Translations under genes and position numbers: made by a program
From: Aquimarina aggregata
GTDB lineage: Bacteria > Bacteroidota > Bacteroidia > Flavobacteriales > Flavobacteriaceae
Direction: 5' to 3'
Length of the DNA: 64,000 nucleotides
Assembly: GCF_001632745.1 (NCBI RefSeq)
Contig: NZ_LQRT01000013.1
Coordinates: 558,001-622,000 of the forward strand
Part shown: positions 43,922 through 52,900 of the stretch, one piece after another
Position numbering within the stretch: the first letter of the stretch is position 1
How the letters are laid out: each line of letters opens with the position of its first letter
Notes under the pieces: model-generated
The model's database searches: none
Seen by the model: the letters and a program-made list of their open reading frames with translations, nothing else
Told to the model about the DNA's origin: nothing

Positions 43922-45268
43922 TTACATCATTGGTAATAATACTTGATCAATAACATGTATTACTCCATTAGCAGCTTGTACATCTTCGACTACAATATTA
44001 CTAGCTGTCATATTTGTTGCTCCTGTTACAGTTGCTGGCATTGCCGTTAAAGTAATATCACCGTTTAATGTTGTGGCAGTTGGAGTAGCGGCCAACATAT
44101 CAGAAGTTACATTTGCTCCTGCGACTACGTGATGATTTAAAACTCCAGCCAAAACAGTTTCATCTGTTGGCACTGTAATAGCTGCAAAGGCATCATTAGT
44201 CGGTGCAAATACTGTAAAAGGCGCTGGGTCTGTTCCTAAACCAGTACTTAGCACTGCCGCAAAATCGGTGGTTGGCGTTAACGTTGTAAGTGCCGAAACT
44301 AAAGTTGAAAATGTATCTGTATCTGCCGTAGCAAAAGTCACCACTGTAGGTAGCGTTATTACTGTGTTTACTTTATGAATCACCCCATTACTAGCTATAG
44401 CATCTGCTGTTGTAACAGTAGAATTTCCATTAAAAGTAACTCCACTACTAGTATTAATATATATACTTAAATTTTTATCCGTATCACCATATGTGGCAAG
44501 AGTTTTAGCATAAGAAGTAGATAAGCCTGTTGAAAGATTTACTCCAGCAATAACGTGATTTAATAAAATTTGTTCTAATGTTTCAACTGCTAAGCCTGAA
44601 ATATCTCCTAAATTAGTAAAAGCAGTATTATCAGGTGCTAGCAGTGTTAGATTACTATCTGCTGCACTTAAGACTGCTGCAAAATCAGTATCAAACCCTG
44701 TAGTCGTTGTAGCAACTGTAGCTAATGTGCTTAAGTCTGGATCATTTGCCGCAAATGTAAGCATTGTTGGCACTGGAATTACTTTATCTACTGCATGGAT
44801 AACACCATTAGATTGATCGATATCTGCTGTTGTAACTGTCGCAACTCCATTAATTACTACTCCGCTAGAAGTATTAATATACGAGCTCATATCTGCAAGG
44901 TTAAGAAAGTATCCTGTTGATAATTGTGCTGAAGTTATTTCAGACCCGATAACATGATTAAGTAATATTGGCGTTAATTGTTCTTTGGTAGCTGTTTCTA
45001 ATGTTAAGCCATTTGCAGTTAGGAACTCATCAAAAGCGGCATTGTTTGGAGCGAATACAGTAAAATTGCCACTTCCGGATAGTGTTGCCACTAATTCTGC
45101 TTTTTCCAGAGCAGCTAGTAAAGAACTATAATCTGCATTTGCAGCTACGAATTCTGCTATTGTTGTTGTTGCAGGGGGAAATGAAGTATCATCATCATCA
45201 CTACAAGAAATAAGTGTAGTAACAAATAAAGCAACTAAAACTGTTCTAAAAAGGTTTTTAAATTTCAT
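43922..45268 (-). CDS. Lipoprotein with three fasciclin domains
   Basis: A 448-residue lipoprotein started at the ATG at 45268, which gives a proper lipoprotein signal (LISC, Cys22); an ATG 25 codons earlier gives no signal. Three FAS1 domains at about 36-166, 170-306 and 310-446 carry NFTVFAPNNAAFD, LTLLAPDNTAF and FTVFAPTNDAFA plus the second motif SNGVIH. The protein is Thr/Ala/Ser-rich. Probably a surface adhesin. It lies between the 722-residue fasciclin gene and the 220-residue lipoprotein gene. Confidence 0.9.
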   Translation of the reverse strand: MKFKNLFRTVLVALFVTTLISCSDDDDTSFPPATTTIAEFVAANADYSSLLAALEKAELVATLSGSGNFTVFAPNNAAFDEFLTANGLTLETATKEQLTPILLNHVIGSEITSAQLSTGYFLNLADMSSYINTSSGVVINGVATVTTADIDQSNGVIHAVDKVIPVPTMLTFAANDPDLSTLATVATTTTGFDTDFAAVLSAADSNLTLLAPDNTAFTNLGDISGLAVETLEQILLNHVIAGVNLSTGLSTSYAKTLATYGDTDKNLSIYINTSSGVTFNGNSTVTTADAIASNGVIHKVNTVITLPTVVTFATADTDTFSTLVSALTTLTPTTDFAAVLSTGLGTDPAPFTVFAPTNDAFAAITVPTDETVLAGVLNHHVVAGANVTSDMLAATPTATTLNGDITLTAMPATVTGATNMTASNIVVEDVQAANGVIHVIDQVLLPMM

Positions 45269-45391
45269 GGTGTTTGTATTTATTGTTTGGTGATTAAACA
45301 ACTCAATCAAAAAAACTCTAACCCTCACTTTGGACTTTAGCATTTTTTTAACTTTTTGTTTAATCTTTTAAAATATTTGTTAAACAAAAAA

Positions 45392-45416
45392 AACCATCCT
45401 ATTTAATGAATGGCTT
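45392..45416 (-). terminator. Weak terminator after the 220-residue lipoprotein gene
   Basis: A short stem (45392-45397 with 45411-45416, one G-U pair) followed on the minus strand by eight T. Confidence 0.45.
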
Positions 45417-45444
45417 CTTTGTATTTAGTAATGATTTCATTGTA

Positions 45445-46107
45445 TCATCTAGTATCATTTTCATCACAAGCACTAGCTACTCTTAAAATATTCGATAGCA
45501 GTTCACTATTATGTTGCGCACCTATATTTTGACCGTTATGTAAAAGTAAACTTATTGGGTAATTAATACTTACTGATACATTCTCATCTACGTTTTCCAT
45601 AAAATTAAACATATTCGCATCATGATCTATTTTAACCGAGCTCATTATATTTGATCTACTGTTAAAAGTAGATAATTGAATAGGATATACGAAATCTATA
45701 CACTCAATATCATCATCATCTTCATTTCGACAACTGTCTCCAAAAGTAGAAAGTTCGCTATCATTTCTAATCACACGTTGCGTATGATCTGCTAGTGTTA
45801 TCGTAACTGGGTATTTAATTTCTACTACATCTATATTAGAAATTCCCTGATAATCGCTTATACCGTTAATTTCACGTTCATTTCCACCAAGCATGATGGT
45901 GTAAGGTATATTAATGCTGAAACAATTAGCATTATCTACAATGTCATCAAAAGACCCATCATGAATAACCATATTTTTCATAAGATTAGCTAATTGCGAA
46001 TCTTTTGGTATTCTATTATCCTCATTAGGGTCAATGAATTCTTTTTCCTCTTTTTGGCAGGAAACTATTGACATTATAATTAACAAAAAACATAAAATCT
46101 TCCTCAT
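45445..46107 (-). CDS. Lipoprotein built of a repeated YP-strand motif, unknown function
   Basis: A 220-residue lipoprotein (IVSC, Cys17). I do not recognise the family. After an acidic linker it holds four copies of a beta-strand-like motif, [IKVN]-[PY]-x-[IV]-x-L in form: IPYTIML (67), KYPVTITL (98), VYPIQLS (140) and NYPISLLL (182), arranged as two pairs, each pair ending in an NSEL or NDSEL helix-like segment and a Cys. It is divergent from the ECF sigma factor gene (104 bp), so the two may share control. It could be a surface ligand-binding partner or regulated product of the sigma/FecR/receptor relay; that is inference from position. Confidence 0.7.
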   Translation of the reverse strand: MRKILCFLLIIMSIVSCQKEEKEFIDPNEDNRIPKDSQLANLMKNMVIHDGSFDDIVDNANCFSINIPYTIMLGGNEREINGISDYQGISNIDVVEIKYPVTITLADHTQRVIRNDSELSTFGDSCRNEDDDDIECIDFVYPIQLSTFNSRSNIMSSVKIDHDANMFNFMENVDENVSVSINYPISLLLHNGQNIGAQHNSELLSNILRVASACDENDTR

Positions 46108-46211
46108 TTTTTTACTTTTTTTTCCAATACTTGTGTATGTAAAACAATATACAAGATAAAATTCCTACTTGTAAATACATTTTTTTTTAATTTTAACAAA
46201 AATAACTACAA

Positions 46212-46727
46212 ATGCCAAAAGATTTATTTGAAGATGTATGTGATGAAAAGTTGTTTTCTGAGCTTTTTAAAAAACATGCTACAGAGCTTCATGATTTTAT
46301 TTATTATAAATATGGGCAACATATAGATCCTAAGGACAAAGTACAAGAGGCATTTATAAAGCTTTGGGACAATTGTAAAAAAACTTCGCTACAAAAAGCA
46401 AGAAGCTTTCTTTTTACAGTCGCTAACAACCTTACTTTAAATCAATTAAAGCATAATAAGGTAAAAATAAAATTCCAACAGTCAGAATATAACGACAGAA
46501 CCAATATCAACCCCGAATTCGTACTTGAAGAAAAAGAATATCTTCAAAAATATCAAAATGCTCTGGCTAATTTAACCGAACCACAACGTGTTGCATTTTT
46601 GTTAAACAGAATTGAAGGTAAAAAACATAAGGAAATAGCCGAATTATTAGGGATTTCTAGAAAAGCAGTTGAAAAAAGGATTTATGGAGCATTAGAAAAA
46701 CTTCGTAAAGAAATTGATGGTATATAG
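46212..46727 (+). CDS. ECF RNA polymerase sigma-70 factor
   Basis: A 171-residue extracytoplasmic-function sigma factor. Region 2 (about 20-80, DKVQEAFIKLWDNCKK, RSFLFTVANNLTLNQLKH) and region 4 (about 112-165, LTEPQRVAFLLNRIEGKKHKEIA and ISRKAVEKRI) are clear. It is the first gene of a sigma-FecR-receptor set typical of Bacteroidota surface signalling. It probably drives the FecR and receptor genes and possibly the divergent lipoprotein. A 118-bp gap separates it from FecR. Confidence 0.92.
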   Translation: MPKDLFEDVCDEKLFSELFKKHATELHDFIYYKYGQHIDPKDKVQEAFIKLWDNCKKTSLQKARSFLFTVANNLTLNQLKHNKVKIKFQQSEYNDRTNINPEFVLEEKEYLQKYQNALANLTEPQRVAFLLNRIEGKKHKEIAELLGISRKAVEKRIYGALEKLRKEIDGI

Positions 46728-46845
46728 AAAAGTCAAATAATTCTATCTAACTAGAAATATGATAAAATGGAAAAACAAGAAATAATTTCAGGTGCCAGGG
46801 TAGGAATTTTAACACGACAATTGTTATATAGATAGAAATCTTGCT

Positions 46846-47754
46846 ATGAAAAAGAAAGATCTCATACGAAAGTGGTTGGATAATGACCAATTAACTTCAT
46901 TAGAATCAGAGGCGTTTAAAAATTTAGACGCCTATGATTCTTATATTAAAATTGCTCAAACAGCAAAAAACTTTAAAGCTCCTAATTACGACCTTGATAG
47001 TAATTTAAAAGAATTAACTTCTAAAATTTCAGATCGTAAAACAGAACATAACTCTCTTTTTAACAGAAATATGATGATGAGGGTTGCAGCGATTTTAGTG
47101 TTAGGATTCGGAATTTACTTTTCTTTTTTCTATTCTTCACAAACAGTTATTAAAACCTTAGCAGGTCAAAAAACTTTAATTGATTTACCCGATGGAAGTA
47201 CCGTGAATATAAACGCGCTTTCATCTATACAATATCAAAAAGAGGAATGGCAGAATAACCGATTAATAGTTTTAGAAGGCGAGGCATATTTTGATGTTGC
47301 TAAAGGCAAAAAGTTTGATGTACAAACTGATACTGGTATTATTTCTGTACTTGGAACGGAGTTTAACATCAAACAGAGAGAAAACTATTTTGAAGTGGTA
47401 TGCTACGAAGGGTTAGTAAGTGTATTACACAAAGGTAACACAACTAAACTGCCTGCTGGTAATGTCTTTAAAGTGATCCAGAATCGAACTTTAAATGAAA
47501 CCACTTCATTACTAAAACCCAAGTGGATAGAAAACAATAGTACTTTTACTAGTGTTCCTTATAAATACATATTGAAAGAGTTTGAAAGACAGTATAATGT
47601 GACGATTACAGCAAAAAATATTGATCTTAATAAACTTTTTACGGGCAATTTTGTACATTCAAATATTCAAACCGCAATACAATCTATTACTATACCTATG
47701 CGTTTGGATTATACAATTAATGACAACAACATAACCCTATATTACAAAGAGTGA
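46846..47754 (+). CDS. FecR-family anti-sigma factor
   Basis: A 302-residue inner-membrane regulator with a cytoplasmic N-terminal part (1-72), one membrane helix (about 74-92), a FecR domain (about 100-200, LIDLPDGSTVNINALSS, VLEGEAYFDVAKG) and a C-terminal DUF4974/STN-like domain (about 235-300) that should contact the receptor's signalling domain. It would hold the sigma factor inactive until the receptor is occupied. Its stop overlaps the GTG start of the receptor gene (GTGA). Confidence 0.92.
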   Translation: MKKKDLIRKWLDNDQLTSLESEAFKNLDAYDSYIKIAQTAKNFKAPNYDLDSNLKELTSKISDRKTEHNSLFNRNMMMRVAAILVLGFGIYFSFFYSSQTVIKTLAGQKTLIDLPDGSTVNINALSSIQYQKEEWQNNRLIVLEGEAYFDVAKGKKFDVQTDTGIISVLGTEFNIKQRENYFEVVCYEGLVSVLHKGNTTKLPAGNVFKVIQNRTLNETTSLLKPKWIENNSTFTSVPYKYILKEFERQYNVTITAKNIDLNKLFTGNFVHSNIQTAIQSITIPMRLDYTINDNNITLYYKE

Positions 47755-50258
47755 TCAAAATCAAAGTCACAACATTATTTATTTTTCTTTTATTTTTTTT
47801 AAATCAGGTATATTCTCAATCTGATAATATTACTGTGCCTTTGAGCATCATATTAGATGAAACACAAAATAAATTTGATTGTAACTTTACTTATTTAGAC
47901 AAAGATGTATCTGGATTACGACTTAAAAAACCTTCTGACACCTTAAATTTACAAAAGACGATAGCATATTTAAGATACAATACCCCCCTAAATTATACTT
48001 TCTTAAATGACAATACTATTGTACTAAGTCTTACGAAAAACACACAAAACGTTTGTGGAACTCTGAAATCACTTTATAAAGATGAAATTCTAGCAAATGC
48101 ATCAATACAAATTAATGATGATCTTTTTATTAGTAATGCTAAGGGAGAATTTTCAATCCCCGTTAAAAACCCAAACGACTACATAAAAATTTCTTTTGTA
48201 GGTTTCAAAACATTAAAAATTCTTGCTAAAGAGCTTTTAGGAACTCCCTGCAAAACTGTTCAATTAATACCCGAAATTCAATATTTAAACGAAGTAGTTT
48301 TAAATGATTATCTGGTCAAGGGTATTGCAAGAAATCCAGATGGCTCTATAGTTATTGATTATACAGACTTTGGTTTACTTCCTGGATTAATAGAGCCTGA
48401 TTTATTACAAACAATCCAGGCCTTGCCTGGTATTATTAGTGTTGAAGAAACTGTATCTGATATTAATGTTCGAGGAGGTACCAATGATCAAAATCTTATT
48501 TTATGGGACGGAATCAAAATGTATCAATCTGGTCATTTTTTTGGCTTAATCTCTGCATTTAACCCATATCTTACCAAAAACGTTCAACTAACAAAGAACG
48601 GTTCTAGTTCAAGCTATGGAGATGGTGTATCTAGTGTTATTGCGATGAACACTACTAATGAAATCAATCAAGACTTTGATGCAGGACTAGGTATAAATAT
48701 GATTAGCGCAGATGGTTTTATAGATACTCCTATTGGTAAAAAATCATCACTACAATTATCCGCCAGAAAATCTATTAGCGAAATTGCAGAAACACCAACA
48801 TATGAACAATTTTTTGACAAAGCTTTTCAGGATTCTGAAGTAGTAAACAGTTTAAATACTGATGAAAAATTTTCTTTTTATGACACTAGCCTACGATGGC
48901 TGTATCAATTCACTCCCAAGGATTTAATTAAAGTAAATGGATTGATTATTAGAAATGATTTAGGCTTTCAAGAAAATGCAATAATTAATGAAACTAACAT
49001 TAGTCGAGAAAGTACTGTAAAACAAAATAATAGCGCAGCCAGTATCATGTATGAAAGAAACTGGACAGATGCTTTTAAAAGTGAACTTCTTATTTATGGA
49101 ACAAATTATAAGTTAGAAGCCATTAACTCTGATATTATAAATAATCAACGATTACAGCAAGAAAATGAAGTTTTAGAAAGTGGCATTAAGTTGAATACAA
49201 TGGTTATTTTAAATTCAAATGTTCATCTTAAGTCTGGCTATCAATTTAACGAAACAGGTATTTCTAATCTTCGTGATGTAAATAATCCAACTTTCAGGGA
49301 TTTAATCAAAGAAGTCATTAGAACAAATAGTATTTTTTCTGAAATTGCATTTAAATCTAAAAATGCAAGCACTTATTTAAATATCGGAGCCCGTCTAAAC
49401 CATTTTGACAAGTTTGGTGCTTTTCGGTTAGAACCTCGTATAGGTTTTAATCATAGATTTACTAATCATCTAAGTTTAGAATTTTTAGGAGAACTAAAAA
49501 GTCAAGTAACTTCACAAATTATAGAATCACAAAATGACTTTTTAGGAATAGAAAACAAAAAATGGGTGCTTTCAAATAATGATAACATTCCTATATTAAA
49601 AAGCCAACAGACTTCTTTAGGGTTAAGTTATAAACATAATAACTGGTTAATCAGCGCCGACAGTTACTACAAAAAAGTAGATGGTATTATTGCTCAGAGT
49701 CAAGGGTTTCAAAATCAACTTGAATTTGCCGATGATCATGGTAATTATATTGTAAAAGGAGTCGATTTTTTGATTAATAAAAGATTTGCAAAATTTAGCA
49801 CTTGGTTAAGCTATTCTTATGCCGATAACCAATATGAGTTTAATCAACTTAGTGAACAAAGTTTTCCTAATACAATTGATATTACACATAATCTTAATAT
49901 TGCATTAGCTTATACTAATGAAAATCTAAAAATCTCTTCTGGTATAAATTGGCATAGTGGTAAACCTACCACACGCCCTATTATCGATAACCCAATAGAT
50001 CCGCAAGGCAATATTAATTATGAACACCCTAATAGTGATACATTAACTGATTACTTTAGGTGGGATGTATCAGCTACTTACAATTTTAAATTTTCTTCAA
50101 AAGTTAGCGGCAATATGGGATTATCTATCTGGAATATTTTAAGTCAAGAAAATATTGTAAACAACTACTATAGAATTGATTCTGAAAACAGAGTAAGAGA
50201 AATCCAAGAACGAGGACTTGGGTTTACTCCAAATGCAGTACTAAGGATTAATTTTTAA
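47751..50258 (+). CDS. TonB-dependent receptor with signalling domain
   Basis: An 835-residue outer-membrane receptor with a signal peptide (1-22), an STN signalling domain (25-95, VPLSIILDETQNKFDCNFTY), a carboxypeptidase-regulatory beta domain (100-180, CGTLKSLYKDEILANASI), a plug (about 190-310, LPGIISVEETVSDINVRGG) and a beta-barrel ending in a terminal Phe (NAVLRINF). The start is a GTG that overlaps the FecR stop by 4 bp. No SusD-type lipoprotein gene follows; the next gene converges on it. The imported ligand is unknown. With sigma and FecR it forms a complete trans-envelope relay. Confidence 0.92.
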   Translation: MIKIKVTTLFIFLLFFLNQVYSQSDNITVPLSIILDETQNKFDCNFTYLDKDVSGLRLKKPSDTLNLQKTIAYLRYNTPLNYTFLNDNTIVLSLTKNTQNVCGTLKSLYKDEILANASIQINDDLFISNAKGEFSIPVKNPNDYIKISFVGFKTLKILAKELLGTPCKTVQLIPEIQYLNEVVLNDYLVKGIARNPDGSIVIDYTDFGLLPGLIEPDLLQTIQALPGIISVEETVSDINVRGGTNDQNLILWDGIKMYQSGHFFGLISAFNPYLTKNVQLTKNGSSSSYGDGVSSVIAMNTTNEINQDFDAGLGINMISADGFIDTPIGKKSSLQLSARKSISEIAETPTYEQFFDKAFQDSEVVNSLNTDEKFSFYDTSLRWLYQFTPKDLIKVNGLIIRNDLGFQENAIINETNISRESTVKQNNSAASIMYERNWTDAFKSELLIYGTNYKLEAINSDIINNQRLQQENEVLESGIKLNTMVILNSNVHLKSGYQFNETGISNLRDVNNPTFRDLIKEVIRTNSIFSEIAFKSKNASTYLNIGARLNHFDKFGAFRLEPRIGFNHRFTNHLSLEFLGELKSQVTSQIIESQNDFLGIENKKWVLSNNDNIPILKSQQTSLGLSYKHNNWLISADSYYKKVDGIIAQSQGFQNQLEFADDHGNYIVKGVDFLINKRFAKFSTWLSYSYADNQYEFNQLSEQSFPNTIDITHNLNIALAYTNENLKISSGINWHSGKPTTRPIIDNPIDPQGNINYEHPNSDTLTDYFRWDVSATYNFKFSSKVSGNMGLSIWNILSQENIVNNYYRIDSENRVREIQERGLGFTPNAVLRINF

Positions 50259-50722
50259 ATATGTTTTACACCACTATAGCTTACTATTTCTTCTCCACCC
50301 ACAACTTTTACTGCATTTTTAATAATTTCAAATCCATTTTTCTCGAAAAAATGACGAGTCAATAAGTTAATTTGGGTTGTTAGCGTTTTAATATTTGCTT
50401 CTTTAGCGACTTCTTCAATGGTTGCATACAAATCCTTTGCAATACCTTGTCCTTGATAACGTTGATGAACAAAAACATATTCTATAGTTCCAGAAGTATC
50501 CATAGAAAAAGATCCTATAATTTCACCATTTAATTTAGCATTATAAACAAAAGCATTAGCAAACTTTTTCAACCAATACCCTTTATTGGTAGCTAAACGA
50601 GAATAAACTTTAATTTCTGCTTTAGTAAATATCTTAGAACCATAGGTAGTCACCGTTTGATAAAACAAACGTTGCATAAGTGATAAATCATTATCGGTCG
50701 CTTTGGTTATTTGATACTTCAT
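50255..50722 (-). CDS. GNAT-family N-acetyltransferase
   Basis: A 155-residue acyl-CoA-dependent acetyltransferase. The acetyl-CoA loop QGQGIAKDLYATIEE and the C-terminal strand motif FFEKNGFEII are characteristic. The substrate is unknown. It converges with the TonB receptor gene, overlapping its end by 4 bp. Confidence 0.88.
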   Translation of the reverse strand: MKYQITKATDNDLSLMQRLFYQTVTTYGSKIFTKAEIKVYSRLATNKGYWLKKFANAFVYNAKLNGEIIGSFSMDTSGTIEYVFVHQRYQGQGIAKDLYATIEEVAKEANIKTLTTQINLLTRHFFEKNGFEIIKNAVKVVGGEEIVSYSGVKHI

Positions 50723-50986
50723 CCAGTTATTACTCCCGCTTAAAACTATATATTAAAATACCGATAACAATAGTTTTGTATATGCATAGACTTTTTCTTT
50801 GATACTTTATATTTCTAACAAGATATTAGAAAAAAAACTAGTATACACAAAAAAATCACATAAATTTCTTATTGAATCGTCGATGAAATTAACAAAAAAT
50901 CGACAAAATACATAATTCCGTTTCTAAAATATATTAACATTCAAAACATCCACCTGTATTTTGCACCTATCACACTATAAATGCGA

Positions 50987-52765
50987 CTACATTCTTTCCG
51001 GAACATTTATACCTAAAAGCCCAAATGCACTCTTTATCGTATTTCCTACGATACTAGAAAGTTGTACTCTAAATTGTTTTTCTTTTTCGCTATCTGCACC
51101 AAAAATAGATACGTTTTGAAAAAATGAATTATAACTTTTTACAAGGTCATAAGTATAATTGGCAATAACTGCTGGGCTAAGCTCGTTGGCAGCGTTTTGG
51201 ATAATTTCTGGATATACTTCTAATTGCTTAATCAATTCTTTCTCTTTATCATGCAATGCTATAGTAGTTATTGATTCAGTATAGTCAAAATTTGCTTTTC
51301 GTAAAATTGCTTGTATTCTAGCATACGTATACTGAATAAACGGACCTGTATTTCCTTGAAAGTCTACAGATTCTTCAGGATTAAAAAGTATTCTCTTTTT
51401 AGGATCTACTTTAAGAATGAAATATTTTAATGCTCCTAATCCAATCGTATTATATATATTTTCTTTTTCTTCTTGAGAATACCCTTCAAGCTTACCAAGA
51501 TCTTTAGAGATTTCTCCAGCTGTTTTTGTCATCTCAACAATTAAATCATCGGCATCAACTACAGTACCTTCTCTACTTTTCATTTTACCGCTTGGTAAAT
51601 CTACCATTCCATAACTTAGGTGATGTAAATTTTGTGCCCAATCATATCCTAATTTTTTAAGGATTAGGAATAACACTTTGAAATGATAGTCTTGTTCATT
51701 ACCAACTGTATAAATCATACCGGTGACATCTGGTTTATCTTTCGAGCGTTGAATTGCCGTTCCAATATCCTGAGTCATATACACCGAAGTTCCGTCACTT
51801 CGTAGTACCAGTTTTTCATCAAGCCCTTCATCTGTAAGGTCGCACCAAACGGACCCATCCTCTTTTTTAAAAAATATACCTTTTGTTAACCCTTCCTCTA
51901 TATTGTCTTTACCTAAAAGATATGTATTACTTTCATAATAATAACTATCAAAATCTACTCCTAACGTCTTATAAGTTTGATCAAAACCTTGGTATACCCA
52001 ACTATTCATAGTCTTCCACAAAGCAATTACTTCTTCGTCTCCTGACTCCCACTTTCTAAGCATTTCTTGAGCTTCTATTAAAATAGGTGCTTCTTTCTTC
52101 GCTTCTTCTTCAGATTTACCATCTGCAATAAGATTATGTATTTGTTCTTTATATACTTGATCAAATTTCACATAATAATTACCAACTAACTTATCTCCTT
52201 TTAGATTTGATGTTTCTGGAGTTTCCTGATGGCCATAGTTCTGCCATGCAACCATTGACTTACAAATGTGTATTCCTCTATCATTTATAATTTGAGTTTT
52301 ATACACTTTTTTACCACTAGCCTTAATAATTTCTGCTACTGCATATCCTAATAAGTTATTTCTTATATGTCCTAAGTGTAATGGTTTATTGGTATTAGGC
52401 GAAGAGTACTCTACCATTACAGCTTCACCATTTTGTGAAGGGGCTATAAAACCAAACTGTTCGTTATCTTTAATACTTGCAAAAAAATCAAGGTAATATG
52501 AATTAGAAACTACTAGATTTAAAAACCCTTTGACTACATTATAATCATCGATTTCTACAATATTTTCAACCAAATATTTCCCAACTGCCTCTCCTATTTG
52601 TACAGGATTTCCCTTAACCACTCTTAACATTGGAAATACAACAACTGTAACATCCCCTTCAAACTCTTTTCGGGTCCCTTGTAATTCAACAGATTCTAAC
52701 GTAACACTATACAAGTCTTGTATTGCTTTTTTTACATTATCTATAATAGTTTGCTGTAGGCTCAT
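50987..52765 (-). CDS. argS: Arginyl-tRNA synthetase
   Basis: A 592-residue class I synthetase. The HIGH-type motif appears as HLGHIRNN (SSPNTNKPLHLGHIRNNLLG), the KMSK-type region as GKMKSREGTVVDADDLI, and the ArgRS N-terminal additional domain (1-110) and C-terminal anticodon-binding domain (about 465-592, ending GINVPERM) are complete. The length is standard. It is divergent from the SDR/DUF2867 gene (135 bp). Confidence 0.97.
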   Translation of the reverse strand: MSLQQTIIDNVKKAIQDLYSVTLESVELQGTRKEFEGDVTVVVFPMLRVVKGNPVQIGEAVGKYLVENIVEIDDYNVVKGFLNLVVSNSYYLDFFASIKDNEQFGFIAPSQNGEAVMVEYSSPNTNKPLHLGHIRNNLLGYAVAEIIKASGKKVYKTQIINDRGIHICKSMVAWQNYGHQETPETSNLKGDKLVGNYYVKFDQVYKEQIHNLIADGKSEEEAKKEAPILIEAQEMLRKWESGDEEVIALWKTMNSWVYQGFDQTYKTLGVDFDSYYYESNTYLLGKDNIEEGLTKGIFFKKEDGSVWCDLTDEGLDEKLVLRSDGTSVYMTQDIGTAIQRSKDKPDVTGMIYTVGNEQDYHFKVLFLILKKLGYDWAQNLHHLSYGMVDLPSGKMKSREGTVVDADDLIVEMTKTAGEISKDLGKLEGYSQEEKENIYNTIGLGALKYFILKVDPKKRILFNPEESVDFQGNTGPFIQYTYARIQAILRKANFDYTESITTIALHDKEKELIKQLEVYPEIIQNAANELSPAVIANYTYDLVKSYNSFFQNVSIFGADSEKEKQFRVQLSSIVGNTIKSAFGLLGINVPERM

Positions 52766-52900
52766 ATGCTAAAAAAATTAAGGTGCAAAGATAATAGAAA
52801 TTATAGTCCTGTACCACTGCAACATTTCAATATCTTATAATAAAAAATCAATTTACTTTTATTTTATCTAACATAAATTCTTTGTAACTTAAACAGAAAA

